Shown piece by piece: positions 16,219 to 26,176 of a stretch of DNA of 64,000 nucleotides (the first letter of the stretch is position 1; each line of letters opens with the position of its first letter). A program made the translations under genes and the position numbers. The notes beneath the pieces are model-generated. The model was not told the origin of the DNA, did no database searches, and saw nothing but the letters and a program-made list of their open reading frames with translations. This DNA comes from Alphaproteobacteria bacterium. Lineage in GTDB: Bacteria > Pseudomonadota > Alphaproteobacteria > UBA8366 > GCA-2717185. The stretch spans positions 22,071 to 86,070 of the forward strand of contig JBBDQU010000060.1 of assembly GCA_040905865.1 (NCBI GenBank), written 5' to 3'.

Positions 16219-17766
16219 ATGTCCTGGCAGCCGGAACTGGAAGAACTGAAGCGCCGCGAAGCCTTTGCCGAGGAACTCGGCGGACCCGACCGGGTCAAAC
16301 GCCAGCATGACGGCGGCAGGCTGACCATCCGCGAACGGATCGACATGCTCGCCGACAAGGGCAGCTTCCGGGAGTTGGGCAAGATCGCCGGCATGGCGGA
16401 ATATGACGGCAACAACGACCTGGAAAAGCTGACGCCGTCCAATTTCGTGTTCGGCCGCGCCATGGTGGATGGCCGCCGCGTGGTTATCGGCGGCGATGAC
16501 TTCACCGTGCGCGGCGGTTCGGCCGATGCGACGATCAAGGACAAGCACCTGCTGTGCGAGCGCATGGCCAACGAATTGCGCCTGCCGTTGCTGCGGCTGG
16601 TCGAAGGGTCCGGCGGCGGCGGTTCGGTCAAGACGATCGAAACCACGGGCCGCGCGAATGTGCCCGGCACGGCGGGCTGGGAAATGGTCGTGTCCAACAT
16701 GGGCACGGTGCCGCGGGTCGGGCTGGGGCTGGGGTCGGTTGCCGGGCTGGGCGCAGCGCATCTCGCCGCCACGCACTACTCCGTCATGCTGAAGGACAAG
16801 GCGGCGGTGTTCGTCGCCGGACCGCCGGTGGTCGAACGGCTGGGTCAGAAAGTCACAAAGAACGAGCTGGGCGGCTACAGGATCCAGTTGCGCGCCGGGG
16901 CGGTCGATCATGCCGTCGATACCGAAGCGGAAGCCTTCGCATGCGCGCGGCGTTTCCTGTCCTACCTGCCGTCATCGGTCTTTGAACTGCCGCCGCGCGC
17001 CGAATGCCATGACGACCCGAACCGCCGCACCGAATGGCTGATCGACGCGATTCCCCGCGATATCCGCAAGGTCTACAAGATGCGGCCCATTGTCGAGGCG
17101 CTGGTCGATGAGGGCTCGTTCTTCGAAATGGGCCGGCAATACGGCAAGTCTGTCATTACCGGCTTCGCGCGGTTTGACGGCTGGCCGGTCGCGCTGATGG
17201 CCAGCGATCCGTATTCCTACGGCGGCGGCTGGACAGCGGATGCCTGCCGCAAGGTCGCCAAATTCGTCGATCTGGCGGAAACATTCCACCTGCCGGTCGT
17301 CTACCTTGCCGACTGCCCGGGATTCCACATCGGCAAGGAGGCCGAGGAAGCCGGCACGATCAAGGAAGGCGTGCGCGCCATGCACGCCATGTGGCAGACG
17401 ACCGTGCCCTGGTGCGCTGTCGTCATCCGCAACCTGTTCGGCGTTGCCGGCGCCGCGCATCGCAGCGGCGGGCGGTTCTGCACCCGATACGCCTGGCCGT
17501 CCGGACGCTGGGGTTCGCTGCCGCTGGAAGGCGGAATCGAGGCCGCCTACCGGGGCGACCTGGACGCGGCAGACGACCGCGACGCCAAGATGGCGGAAAT
17601 CGAGGAAAGGCTGGGCAAGCTGCGCTCGCCCTTCCGCTCTGCGGAGGCCTTCCTGATCGAGGAAATCGTCGACCCGCGCGACACGCGTTCGCTGCTCTGC
17701 GATTTCGCGGACATGGCGGCGCCGCTGCGCGAAACCGGCAGAAGCTCCCACACGATGCGGCCCTGA
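16219..17766 (+). CDS. Acyl-CoA carboxylase, carboxyltransferase (beta) subunit
   Basis: Start ATG 16219 behind GGGGGAAA. 515 residues with two crotonase-like carboxyltransferase lobes. The first has RLTIRERIDMLADKGSFRELG, VVIGGDDFTVRGGS and RLVEGSGGGGSVKTIE; the second has VSGF-like IRDIRKVYKMRPIVEALVDEGSFFEMG, LADCPGFHIGKEAE and AAHRSGGRFCTRYAWPSGRWGSLPLEGGIEAAY. These proteins carry CO2 from biotin to propionyl-, methylcrotonyl- or geranyl-CoA. No biotin carboxylase or biotin carrier gene is nearby, so the partner subunit is encoded elsewhere or this is a decarboxylase relative. Confidence 0.9.
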   Translation: MSWQPELEELKRREAFAEELGGPDRVKRQHDGGRLTIRERIDMLADKGSFRELGKIAGMAEYDGNNDLEKLTPSNFVFGRAMVDGRRVVIGGDDFTVRGGSADATIKDKHLLCERMANELRLPLLRLVEGSGGGGSVKTIETTGRANVPGTAGWEMVVSNMGTVPRVGLGLGSVAGLGAAHLAATHYSVMLKDKAAVFVAGPPVVERLGQKVTKNELGGYRIQLRAGAVDHAVDTEAEAFACARRFLSYLPSSVFELPPRAECHDDPNRRTEWLIDAIPRDIRKVYKMRPIVEALVDEGSFFEMGRQYGKSVITGFARFDGWPVALMASDPYSYGGGWTADACRKVAKFVDLAETFHLPVVYLADCPGFHIGKEAEEAGTIKEGVRAMHAMWQTTVPWCAVVIRNLFGVAGAAHRSGGRFCTRYAWPSGRWGSLPLEGGIEAAYRGDLDAADDRDAKMAEIEERLGKLRSPFRSAEAFLIEEIVDPRDTRSLLCDFADMAAPLRETGRSSHTMRP

Positions 17767-17830
17767 CCGGCGCCGTTCGCGATTGCCCCGCCGCGCCAAA
17801 CGCGGGCGGCGAGGCGAACCATGACCCGAT

Positions 17831-18436
17831 CTACCCGAAATTCGGCATCGAATTGGCGAGCGACGGACGCTTGACGATGTCCGCGTACCAGGCGGCCAGT
17901 TTCGGCCGACCGTCGCGCCACTTGTCGCCGGGGTGGCGACCGTCGGCATAACCGAGCGACGCCGCAGCGCTGAGGATCCCCATGTTCATCGGGCCGCTCA
18001 ATTCGCCGGCAAAGCCTTCCAGCGCATCGTAACACCGTGCGGCCCGGCCCGTTTCCTTTTCAATGAGGGCGGGCGATTTTTCGGAAGGATCGCGCCGGTT
18101 TTCATGGGACCGCAGGAACAGCGAATCCATCAGCAGGGATGCGATACCTTCGATCTGGAAAGCGGTGCCCCGTGCCGCCGGATCGGACGGATACATCTTG
18201 CTGCCGGACGCTTCGTCCAGAATTCGCAGGATCAGCAGCGTCTCGCAAACGAAGGCGCCCGTATCGGTTTCCAGCGCCGGCACCTTGGCCCCCGGGCCGT
18301 AGCTGTACAGGACATTGTTCGGGTCGGTCAGTGGGTTGACGTCAACCAGTTCAACCTTGTCGCCTAGTCCGAATTCGGCGACGGCCAGCCGCGGGCGGCG
18401 GGCATAGGGTGAGTTTCCCGTGTAGAAAAGCTTCAT
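17831..18436 (-). CDS. Glutathione S-transferase
   Basis: 201 residues from ATG 18436. The N-terminal thioredoxin-like domain reads MKLFYTGNSPYARRPRLAVAEFGL, with Ser-Pro in the usual active site place, and ALETDTGAFVCETLLILRILDE gives the glutathione-binding E-[TS] pair. The C-domain is helical (RSHENRRDPSEKSPALIEKETGRAARCYDALEGFAGEL). It conjugates glutathione to electrophiles or acts in ring or haloacid catabolism. It converges with the carboxylase gene, 64 bases apart. Confidence 0.9.
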   Translation of the reverse strand: MKLFYTGNSPYARRPRLAVAEFGLGDKVELVDVNPLTDPNNVLYSYGPGAKVPALETDTGAFVCETLLILRILDEASGSKMYPSDPAARGTAFQIEGIASLLMDSLFLRSHENRRDPSEKSPALIEKETGRAARCYDALEGFAGELSGPMNMGILSAAASLGYADGRHPGDKWRDGRPKLAAWYADIVKRPSLANSMPNFG

Positions 18437-18603
18437 GAAATGGCTCCCTTGCATGTTGGCTGCAGGCGACCCGTATTTCGCCCATCAGTGGAATTTCAGC
18501 GTGGACACGTCAGCATCCTTGTATAAGGTGACGACTATCTTATTTGACCGGTCGCGCGCAACTGCCATGCCGACCCGGACAACCGGGAACCGAGGCGAAA
18601 CCC

Positions 18604-19205
18604 ATGAAAATCACCGGGATTGTCGTCCACCCGCTCTTCATTCCCGCCGCACGCCCGGGTGGACTGCGCGGCTGGGACGGACTGCCCGCGCCCCTGCCCC
18701 GCGGCCCAGCTGCCCCAGGCCATGGCGGCCCGGCGCTATGTCGATGGCCGATGAAATCACACGGATCCGGCTGACCCGCGACGCCATCGGCCCCGACGTG
18801 ATGCTGATGCTGGACATGAACGCGCCCTACGATGTCGCGAACTGCATCCGCTTCGCCCATGCGGTTGCGCCCTATGACATCTGCTGGCTGGAGGAACCGC
18901 TGTTCTGGCACCTGCAGCCGACGGATTTCATGCGGCTGGCGAATGCCTCGCCGATTCCGCTGGCGCATGGCGAACGGGAATGGACGCGCTTCACAGTTCG
19001 CGACTTCATCGATTCCGGTGCGCTGAAATTCGTCCAGTTCGATTCGACACGCCATGCGGGTTTCACCGAATCCCTGCGTATCGCCCATTACGCCAAAATG
19101 AACGGCGTACTGATCGCGCCGCATTCGGCGACACATTTTCACGCCCATCTGGTCTCGACCTTGAAATCGACTGGGAATTTGCGAAATCGGTCCGCAACGA
19201 CGCGT
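18604..19205 (+). pseudogene. Decayed mandelate racemase/muconate lactonizing enzyme gene
   Basis: The start is intact (MKITGIVVHPLFIPAARPGGLRGWDG behind GAGGCGAAACCC), the typical capping-domain opening of the enolase superfamily. The frame then changes near 18700 and resumes at RLTRDAIGPDVMLMLDMNAPYDV, the barrel strand with the first metal Asp, running through CWLEEPLFWH, HGEREWTRF and FVQFDSTRHAGFTES to APHSATHFHAHLV. About 110 residues between the cap and the barrel, and the last part of the protein, are missing. The gene is therefore a deletion derivative without function as a sugar-acid dehydratase or racemase. Confidence 0.8.
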
Positions 19206-19303
19206 AAAGTAATAATCTCGCCGGTCGTTCAGGCCGGCTTGGCGTCAATGCCATTGCGTCGATATAGTAATGGCCAAATACAACAACGAATTGGGACAGG
19301 ATC

Positions 19304-20362
19304 ATGAAATTCGGCGTAAGCTGCGGTTATATCAATCATATCGGCTATGTTTCCCATGCGGAAAACCTTGGATTCGACTATGCGTGGTTTTCCGATACGC
19401 ATCTGATCCGTTCCAACATCTGGGCGACGATGGCTGTCGCCGCGCAACAGACGCGCACCATCAGGCTCGGCTCCGGACTGGCCATTCCGGGGTTGCGGCT
19501 GGCGCCGGTGGCCGCCTGCGGCATCGCGACGATCAACCGGATCGCGCCGGGCCGCGTCTTTTTCGGTACCGGCACCGGCAACACCGCGATGCGCACCATG
19601 GGACAGGCCCCCATGCGCATCAGGGAATACGGCGAATATATCCGCGTCGTGAAGGCGCTGCTGGCGGGTGAGGAAACGGACTACACGCTGAACGGCACCA
19701 CGCACCCGATCCGGTTTCAGAATGTCGAGCTGGGCTATATCGACATCGAGCATCATATTCCGATCATGGTCGGCGGCTTCGGACCCCGGGCACAGGGGCT
19801 GGCGGGCGAGTTGGGCGACGGGCTGATCACCGGCATCCCGCGCGGCGGTTCCATTCCCGAAGCGTTGGCCAATGTAAGGAAGGGCGCGGACAGGGCCGGG
19901 CGCAAACTGGAAAACTTCCAGACCTATGCGCTGGTCAACCTGCTGATGCTGGAAAAGGGAGAGACGCTGGAATCGGAACGGGTCGTCGCCGAATGCGGCT
20001 CCGCGATCATGGCCAACGTGCATTACCTGGTCGACTTCGTGAAGGAAACCGGCCGCGAGCCGCCGGATTACGTCATGCCGATCTGGGAAGAATACATGGA
20101 TTTCCACATGTCGCGCGACGAAGCCACCCGCCACCAGAAACTGCATGAAAGCCATTACAGCTATCTCGACCCGGAGGAGGCCCGCTTCATCACACCGGAA
20201 ATGATCCGGAATTTCTGCATCGCCGGACATCCGGAGGAAATCGTCGATCAGCTGCGCGGGCTGGAAAAGCAAGGACTTAACGCCGTCACCTTCAGCCTGC
20301 CGGTCGAGAAGATGTACCGCCAGATCGAGGATTTTTCCCGCAACGTCATGTCAAAAATGTAG
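19304..20362 (+). CDS. LLM-class flavin-dependent oxidoreductase
   Basis: 352 residues with ATG after GGACAGGATC. The luciferase-like TIM barrel is complete: MKFGVSCGYINHIGYVSHAENLGFDYAWFSDTHLI at the start, IRLGSGLAIPGLRLAPVAACGIATINRIAPGRVFFGTGTGN in the middle, and IPIMVGGFGPRAQGLAGELGDGLITGIPRGG. This is nearest to the methylene-H4MPT reductase/F420-like branch, whose members use FMN or F420. It follows the decayed enolase gene on the same strand and may have worked in the same pathway. Confidence 0.9.
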   Translation: MKFGVSCGYINHIGYVSHAENLGFDYAWFSDTHLIRSNIWATMAVAAQQTRTIRLGSGLAIPGLRLAPVAACGIATINRIAPGRVFFGTGTGNTAMRTMGQAPMRIREYGEYIRVVKALLAGEETDYTLNGTTHPIRFQNVELGYIDIEHHIPIMVGGFGPRAQGLAGELGDGLITGIPRGGSIPEALANVRKGADRAGRKLENFQTYALVNLLMLEKGETLESERVVAECGSAIMANVHYLVDFVKETGREPPDYVMPIWEEYMDFHMSRDEATRHQKLHESHYSYLDPEEARFITPEMIRNFCIAGHPEEIVDQLRGLEKQGLNAVTFSLPVEKMYRQIEDFSRNVMSKM

Positions 20363-20699
20363 ACGAAATGCCGTTACCCGGCGAAACCCTGCAATCGGAT
20401 CGCGTCATTGCGGAATCCCGCCATCAGGCCCTGCACGCCAGATGTAACGAAAATTATAACGCACCGAAAAAAGTGTTAAAGGCGGATTTCAGAATTGGAA
20501 AGCCGGCCTTTTTTTATGCACACGCTCATATAATAGCCAGCCCGCGCCGTTTCCTGAATTAGCGCTATATTAGAACATTATTATATTTCAATGACTTGAA
20601 AATCCTTACTTCCTCCAACTCTTTGGCATTGAAGTTGCACAAAGTGCGATGACGTCAAAATGCGTAATCCGCAAGGAAAAAACACTGGAGGAGAGAGTA
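20363..20699. other. Intergenic, AT-rich, promoter region of the porin
   Basis: No gene is seen. The first 80 bases are of average base composition; from about 20450 to 20640 the sequence is clearly richer in A and T than elsewhere, which suits the promoter of a strongly expressed outer-membrane protein. I find no clear palindrome or riboswitch. Confidence 0.6.
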
Positions 20700-21452
20700 A
20701 TGAAGTTCAAGTCCTGGCTTTCGGCGAGCGCCATGGCGCTAGCGGCAGGGTTCTCGGGAAGCGCGATTGCAGCAGATGGTGAAGCCGATATCGGTACCTT
20801 CTCGGCGAATATCGGGCTGTTTTCCGACTACACATATCGCGGCATATCGCAGACCACGAACGAGCCGGCCATTCAGGGCGGGATCGACTGGTCGCACGAT
20901 GTCGGCCTGTATGCCGGCATGTGGGGCTCGAGCGTCGATTTCGGCGACGGCGATCAGGCGTCGCTCGAAGTGGATGTCTATGGCGGGTACGGCGGCAGCA
21001 TCGGTGGTTTCACCTATGATCTGGGCTTCATCTATTACGCCTATCCCGCTGCGTCGTCGGCCCGCGAATACAATTTCTGGGAATTCTCCCCGAAAATCGG
21101 CTATGATGCCGGCTTTGCTTCCTTCGGTCTTTCCTATGCCTATTCGCCCGATTTCTTCAACGAAAGCGGCGATGCGCATTATTACGAAGCCAATGTGGAA
21201 GTGCCCCTGCCCGTCGGCTTTACCGCCAGCGCATTGATCGGCCGCCAGAACATCGACGACAACGCCGTCTTTGCCCTGCCGGATTACACGACCTGGACAA
21301 TCGGCCTCAGCTTCGACCTTGGCACGCTGCATTCGAAGATGTCCAACCTGTCGCTCAGCGCCAATTATGTCGACACGGATATCGACGAGACCACCTGCGG
21401 CAGCAATATCTGCGATTCCCGCGGCATTATCGGGATTTCAGCCTCCTTCTGA
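20700..21452 (+). CDS. TorF-family putative porin
   Basis: 250 residues from ATG 20700 behind GGAGGAGAGAG; an earlier in-frame ATG at 20649 is less likely. A Sec signal (LSASAMALAAGFSGSAIAA) is followed by FSANIGLFSDYTYRGISQT, the fixed opening of TorF/TIGR02001 proteins, then alternating aromatic beta-strands (GGIDWSHDVGLYAGMWGSS, YGGYGGSIGGFTYDLGFIYYAYP) and a C-terminal strand ending in Phe (IIGISASF), the outer-membrane sorting signal. It forms a beta barrel in the outer membrane; the solute is unknown. Confidence 0.93.
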   Translation: MKFKSWLSASAMALAAGFSGSAIAADGEADIGTFSANIGLFSDYTYRGISQTTNEPAIQGGIDWSHDVGLYAGMWGSSVDFGDGDQASLEVDVYGGYGGSIGGFTYDLGFIYYAYPAASSAREYNFWEFSPKIGYDAGFASFGLSYAYSPDFFNESGDAHYYEANVEVPLPVGFTASALIGRQNIDDNAVFALPDYTTWTIGLSFDLGTLHSKMSNLSLSANYVDTDIDETTCGSNICDSRGIIGISASF

Positions 21453-21542
21453 CCAACCGGAGACGGGACCCGCTTCCCTCCCGCTACTGTTGCGCGTTTC
21501 TCCCTCCCAAACTGACGCGTGTCTAAAAGGGAAACGTCTCCG

Positions 21543-21579
21543 GCTCCACCGTCACGTCATGGCAGCGTGACGGTGGAGC
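21543..21579 (+). terminator. Strong hairpin after the porin gene
   Basis: GCTCCACCGTCACG pairs perfectly with CGTGACGGTGGAGC over a 9-base loop. It lies between the convergent ends of the porin gene and queG. There is no T-tract, so it is either a mRNA-stabilising 3-prime stem or an intrinsic terminator of the non-canonical kind that serves both genes. Confidence 0.7.
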
Positions 21580-21593
21580 GTCAGAAAGTCAGT

Positions 21594-22736
21594 TCAGGCG
21601 GCTGGCGCATCCCATTCCGCAATCACATCGGGGTCCGTTTCGGCATCCCGCCATGCCTGCCGGATACCGGCAAATTCGGGCGGCGGCAGCAGCCGGCGCA
21701 ACGCCCAGACAGCCATGGCGCGGACCAGCGGCGATTCATCCCCCAGCCTCTCGCGAACGACGACGGCATTGTCCGGGTTGCCCGAATTGCCGATGGCGAT
21801 CAGCACATTGCGCACAAACCGGTCGCGTCCCGTTCGTTTTACCGGCGAGGCGGCGAAACAGGCTCGAAACGCCGCGTCGTCCAGCCGGGCCAGTTCCGCC
21901 AGGCGCGGCGCGGAAAGCGTGTCGCGCGGCATCAGCGCAGGCTCCCCAGTGGCTCGGGCGAACTTGTTCCAGGGACACACCGCCAGGCAGTCGTCGCAAC
22001 CATAAATCCGGTTGCCCATGGCTTCGCGGAATTCCGCCGCAATGTGGCCTTTATGCTCAATCGTCAGGTAGGAGATGCAGCGCCTTGGGTCGAGCCGGTA
22101 GGGTGCGATAAACGCCTGCGTCGGACAGATATCCAGGCAGCGGGAACAGGCGCCGCAATGATCCGTTTCCGGAGGATCGGGAGGCAGTTCCAGCGCCGTG
22201 AAAATTTCACCCAGGAACAGCCAGGACCCGAATTCCCGGGATACCAGGTTGGAATGCTTGCCCTGCCAGCCGATCCCGCCCTGCATTGCCAGCGGCTTTT
22301 CCATCACCGGCGCCGTATCGACAAAAACCTTCACCTCTGCGGAGAAATATTCGTGCATCCAGCGCGCCACGCGTTTCAGGCGTTTCTTGACAACGTCGTG
22401 ATAGTCGCGCCCCTGCGCATAAACGGAAATGCCGCCCCGGTCGCGCCGGTCCAGGATCGCCAGCGGATCGCACTCCGGACCGTAGTTCATACCCAGCACC
22501 ACAACGGATCGGGCGTCCGGCCACAGCGCATCCGGACAGCCCCGCCGGTCCGCCGTCGCTTCCAGCCAGTCCATGTCGCCCTGCATCCCGGATGCGAGGA
22601 ATTCCTTCAGGCGGCCGGCGGATTGCGGCGCGCCCGTCGCGGGCGCGAAGCCGACCGTATCGAATCCCGCGGCGAGCGCGAAGGTGCTAATCTCTTCGCG
22701 CGCGGCAGCCCCCGTATTCCGTCTATCCCCGCCCAC
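21594..22736 (-). CDS. queG: Epoxyqueuosine reductase QueG
   Basis: 380 residues. The N-half is the cobalamin-binding DUF1730 domain ([60 protein letters not shown]). The ferredoxin part has [16 protein letters not shown] and [14 protein letters not shown] for two [4Fe-4S] clusters, and the end has the HEAT-like helices. It performs the last step, reducing epoxyqueuosine to queuosine in tRNA with GUN anticodons. It is the last gene of the operon and overlaps queF by 14 bases. Confidence 0.96.
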   Translation of the reverse strand: MGGDRRNTGAAAREEISTFALAAGFDTVGFAPATGAPQSAGRLKEFLASGMQGDMDWLEATADRRGCPDALWPDARSVVVLGMNYGPECDPLAILDRRDRGGISVYAQGRDYHDVVKKRLKRVARWMHEYFSAEVKVFVDTAPVMEKPLAMQGGIGWQGKHSNLVSREFGSWLFLGEIFTALELPPDPPETDHCGACSRCLDICPTQAFIAPYRLDPRRCISYLTIEHKGHIAAEFREAMGNRIYGCDDCLAVCPWNKFARATGEPALMPRDTLSAPRLAELARLDDAAFRACFAASPVKRTGRDRFVRNVLIAIGNSGNPDNAVVVRERLGDESPLVRAMAVWALRRLLPPPEFAGIRQAWRDAETDPDVIAEWDAPAA

Positions 22737-23181
22737 GATAGGGTGCCACGCCCTGGTCGGGAATCCAGAGGTCCTCCGGCGCCGGACCGGTCTGGTAGAA
22801 CACGTCGATCGGCATGCCGCCGCGCGGATACCAGTAGCCGCCGATGCGCAGCCATTGCGGTTCGATGGCCGCGACCAGCCGCAGCGCCACGGCGACAGTG
22901 CAATCCTCGTGGAAGGCGCCGTGGTTGCGGAATGACGCCAGGTAAAGCTTCAGCGACTTGCTTTCGATCAGCCAGTCGCCCGGCAGGTAATCGATGACCA
23001 GATGAGCGAAATCCGGCTGACCGGTCACCGGGCAGAGCGAAGTGAATTCCGGGCAGGTGAAGCGCGCCATGTAGCGCACACCCGGCTGCGGATTCGGCAC
23101 CCGTTCCAGGACCGCCGCGTCGGGCGATTCCGGCACGGCCGACAGGGCGCCGAGTTGGGTAAGGGAATGCGTTTCCGTCAT
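22723..23181 (-). CDS. queF: NADPH-dependent preQ0 reductase QueF
   Basis: 152 residues, the short unimodular form. [20 protein letters not shown] contains the catalytic Cys and Asp of the QueF signature, and [24 protein letters not shown] contains the conserved ESKS and FRNHG motifs. It reduces the nitrile preQ0 to preQ1, the base that Tgt inserts in tRNA. The gene lies between tgt and queG in the operon. Its presence means the cell obtains preQ0 by making it elsewhere or importing it. Confidence 0.97.
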   Translation of the reverse strand: MTETHSLTQLGALSAVPESPDAAVLERVPNPQPGVRYMARFTCPEFTSLCPVTGQPDFAHLVIDYLPGDWLIESKSLKLYLASFRNHGAFHEDCTVAVALRLVAAIEPQWLRIGGYWYPRGGMPIDVFYQTGPAPEDLWIPDQGVAPYRGRG

Positions 23182-23211
23182 GGGGTCACCGGTTTGCCTT
23201 CTTCCTGCGGT

Positions 23212-24336
23212 TCACAGCGGGTCAATATCGCCCTGGCCCTGCCCGGCGCGGAAACCGGCGACGAATCCATCCAGCCTGTCCGCCTCCAGCGCCTGGCGCA
23301 GCCCCGCCATCAATCGCTGATAATAGGTCAGGTTATGCCACGTCAGAAGCATCCCGCCCAGCATTTCCCCGCTCCGGTGCAGGTGATGCAGATAGGCGCG
23401 GCTGTGTCCGGTGCAGGCGGGGCACGGGCAGTCCTCTTCCAGCGGGCGGGGATCGTCCGCGTGGCGCGCATTGCGGATATTCAGCATGCCGCGCGCGGTA
23501 AAGGCGCGGCCTGTCCGCCCGGACCGGGTCGGCAGTACGCAATCGAACATGTCGATTCCGCGCAGCACCGCGCCGACGATATCATCCGGCGTGCCGACCC
23601 CCATCAGGTACCGAGGCCGGTCTTCGGGCAGGTGCGGCACGGTGGCGTCCAGCACCTCGAACATCGCCGCCTGCCCCTCCCCAACCGCCAGTCCGCCGAC
23701 CGCGTAGCCGGCGAACCCGGTTTCGATCAGCGCCGCCGCCGATTCCGCCCGCAGGTCCGGATAGACGCTGCCCTGCACGATTCCGAACAGCGCATGGCCG
23801 GGGCGCTCCACAAACGCCTGCCGGCAGCGCGCCGCCCAGCGCATCGACCGCGCCATGGACTCCGCCGCTTCCGCATGGGTCGCCGGGTGCAGCGTGCATT
23901 CGTCCAGCACCATGGCGATGTCGCAGCCCAGCAGGTGCTGGATCTGCACCGCACTTTCCGGCGTCAGGCTATGGGGCGACCCGTCCACATGCGACTGGAA
24001 GGCGACTCCGTCCTCCGTAATCTTGCGCAGTTTCGACAGGGACATGACCTGAAACCCGCCGGAATCGGTCAGGATCGGGCCCTGCCAGCCCATGAACTTG
24101 TGCAGCCCGCCGAGCCGCGCAATACGCTCCGCCCCCGGGCGCAGCATCAGGTGGTAGGTGTTGGCCAGCACGACCTCCGCCCCGGTGGATCGCACCGCGT
24201 CCGCCGTCATCGCCTTGACCGTCGCCGCGGTGCCGACCGGCATGAAGGCGGGCGTTTCCGCCGTACCGTGCGCCGTGTGCAGCCGTCCCCGCCGCGCCCT
24301 GCCCCGTGTTACCAGCTTTTCGTATGCGAAGCTCAT
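23212..24336 (-). CDS. tgt: tRNA-guanine transglycosylase
   Basis: 374 residues of a TIM barrel. [15 protein letters not shown] gives the nucleophile-side Asp, MALVD-like [16 protein letters not shown] the next loop, and [35 protein letters not shown] the second Asp. The zinc site is [17 protein letters not shown] with its CxCxxC and His. It swaps guanine 34 for preQ1 in tRNA-Asp, Asn, His and Tyr. Its start overlaps the queA stop by four bases (ATGA), so translation is coupled. Confidence 0.97.
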   Translation of the reverse strand: MSFAYEKLVTRGRARRGRLHTAHGTAETPAFMPVGTAATVKAMTADAVRSTGAEVVLANTYHLMLRPGAERIARLGGLHKFMGWQGPILTDSGGFQVMSLSKLRKITEDGVAFQSHVDGSPHSLTPESAVQIQHLLGCDIAMVLDECTLHPATHAEAAESMARSMRWAARCRQAFVERPGHALFGIVQGSVYPDLRAESAAALIETGFAGYAVGGLAVGEGQAAMFEVLDATVPHLPEDRPRYLMGVGTPDDIVGAVLRGIDMFDCVLPTRSGRTGRAFTARGMLNIRNARHADDPRPLEEDCPCPACTGHSRAYLHHLHRSGEMLGGMLLTWHNLTYYQRLMAGLRQALEADRLDGFVAGFRAGQGQGDIDPL

Positions 24337-25370
24337 ACACCGGTTCCTTCCGGCGACAGCAGGCAGGCATCGCCATAGGAATAGAACCGGTAACCGCTTT
24401 CGACCGCATGGGCGTACGCGGCGCGCATACGGTCCCGGCCGGCGAAGGCGCAGACCAGCACGAACAGGGTCGATTTCGGCAGGTGGAAATTCGTCATCAT
24501 CCGGTCGACGGCGCGAAACCGGAAGCCCGGCGTGATGAACAGGGCGGTTTCGCCTTCGAAGGGATGCACCACGCCCTCATCGTCCACCGCGCTTTCCAGC
24601 AGGCGGACGCTGGTGGTGCCAACCGCGACAATCCGCCCGCCGGCCTTGCGCGTCGCGTTGATCGCCGCCGCCGTAGCCTCATCGACTATTCCGTATTCGG
24701 CATGCATGACGTGGTCCTTCAGGTCGTCCGCCTTCACCGGCAGGAACGTCCCGGCGCCGACATGCAGGGTCAGCCGGGCGCAGCCGATCCCGCGCGCCGC
24801 CAGCCGCCGCAGCAATTCCGGCGTGAAATGCAGCCCGGCGGTCGGCGCCGCGATCGCCCCGTCCTTTTCAGCGTATACTGTCTGGTAGTCGGTCAGGTCG
24901 CCGCCGTCGAATTCGGCCCTGCGGATATAAGGCGGCAGGGGCATCGCCCCGTACTGCTGCAGCGCCGCAACGAATGCGTCCTGCGGCAGGTCGAACCGCA
25001 ACAGGATATCGCCGGAAGGCTCCTTCGCGTCCACGGTAGCGAAGAAATCATCGGCGAAATGGACCCGGTCGCCGACCCGCAGCCGCCGGCCGGGCTTCGC
25101 AAAGGCGCGCCAGCAGCCATTGCCCGTATCCGTATGCAGCGTCACCGACACCGCGACGTCGCCGCGCTTTCCCGCCAGCCGGACCGGCAGGACCCGTGTA
25201 TCGTTGACGACCAGCAGATCGCCCGGTTGCAGCAGGTCCGGTAAATCGCGCACATGCCGGTCGGCTGGACCGTCGCCGACGACCAGCAGCCTGGCGCTGT
25301 CGCGCGGGATCACCGGATGCTGGGCAATGGCCTCGCGCGGCAGCTCGAAATCGAAGTCGTCCAGCCGCAC
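24333..25370 (-). CDS. queA: S-adenosylmethionine:tRNA ribosyltransferase-isomerase QueA
   Basis: 345 residues from GTG 25370. The opening [17 protein letters not shown], then RLLVV and [14 protein letters not shown], are the QueA signature, with [30 protein letters not shown] and [21 protein letters not shown] in the middle, and [25 protein letters not shown] at the end. It moves a ribosyl unit from SAM onto preQ1 in tRNA, giving epoxyqueuosine. It lies four bases after the transporter gene. Confidence 0.97.
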   Translation of the reverse strand: MRLDDFDFELPREAIAQHPVIPRDSARLLVVGDGPADRHVRDLPDLLQPGDLLVVNDTRVLPVRLAGKRGDVAVSVTLHTDTGNGCWRAFAKPGRRLRVGDRVHFADDFFATVDAKEPSGDILLRFDLPQDAFVAALQQYGAMPLPPYIRRAEFDGGDLTDYQTVYAEKDGAIAAPTAGLHFTPELLRRLAARGIGCARLTLHVGAGTFLPVKADDLKDHVMHAEYGIVDEATAAAINATRKAGGRIVAVGTTSVRLLESAVDDEGVVHPFEGETALFITPGFRFRAVDRMMTNFHLPKSTLFVLVCAFAGRDRMRAAYAHAVESGYRFYSYGDACLLSPEGTGV

Positions 25371-25374
25371 GCGA

Positions 25375-25896
25375 TCAGTCGCCGGTTGCGACCGCGGGCC
25401 GGATACGGGCGCGCAGTACGCCGTACGGGATCAGCATGATCGCGGCCATCGCGAACTTGGCAAAGACATCGCCGATGGCGAGCGTCACCCAGGGCACCGG
25501 CGTCAGGGCAAAGGCGAGCGAGAAGAAAAGCGTCGTATCCAAAATCGCGGCAATCGCGGAGGAACCCAGCGGCGCCTGCCACCAGGACCGGTTGCGCAAC
25601 CTGTCGAAGACGTAGACATCGGAAAGCTGCGCGACGAGGAAGGCCGTGCCCGAGGCCAGGGCGATCCGCGGCGTCGCCAGCCAGATCGACAGAACGACCG
25701 CGCAGGCGAACCCGGCATATACGACATGGCGCGTCCTTGCCGCGCCGAAACGCCGATTGGTCAGGTCCGTGATCAGGAAGGAAACCGGATAGGTCAGCGT
25801 GCCCCAGGTCCACCAGTCGGACAGCGGAAACTGCACCGCGACATTGGAAACGGCGACAATGACCGTCATGGCGACAATGGCGAATACGATACCCAT
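25375..25896 (-). CDS. yhhQ: YhhQ/VUT-family queuosine precursor transporter
   Basis: 173 residues from ATG 25896 behind GAGGGAGC. Six membrane helices with the family patterns [45 protein letters not shown] and [25 protein letters not shown]. YhhQ imports preQ0 and preQ1 in E. coli. It is the first gene of the cluster, and with QueF downstream this suggests that imported preQ0 feeds the pathway. No preQ1 riboswitch is evident upstream. Confidence 0.92.
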   Translation of the reverse strand: MGIVFAIVAMTVIVAVSNVAVQFPLSDWWTWGTLTYPVSFLITDLTNRRFGAARTRHVVYAGFACAVVLSIWLATPRIALASGTAFLVAQLSDVYVFDRLRNRSWWQAPLGSSAIAAILDTTLFFSLAFALTPVPWVTLAIGDVFAKFAMAAIMLIPYGVLRARIRPAVATGD

Positions 25897-26176
25897 GAAT
25901 GCTCCCTCGCGCCGACGCCGGCGCTTTAACCTGAATTTCGAAGGTGCCCGAATTTGTGCCGTCGCTAATACTATTTTCCGGCAATTGCCAGAGTTTTCCG
26001 CCAAACGATGCGACGCCATCCCATTTCCGTGAAAAAACCGCGATTTGCAAGATTATTTCAATTACCTGGCGGCCTCGTGGAAAAAGCTGACGGATAATGG
26101 TAAATATTGCGTGTAATACCGCCGAACGTTAACGCCGCAACTTGCAATTTTAACGATTTCGGACTAAATAATCTCC

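Noticed and set aside
25897..26176. PreQ1 riboswitch before yhhQ
   Set aside because: I looked for the small hairpin plus C/A-rich pseudoknot pattern and did not find it.
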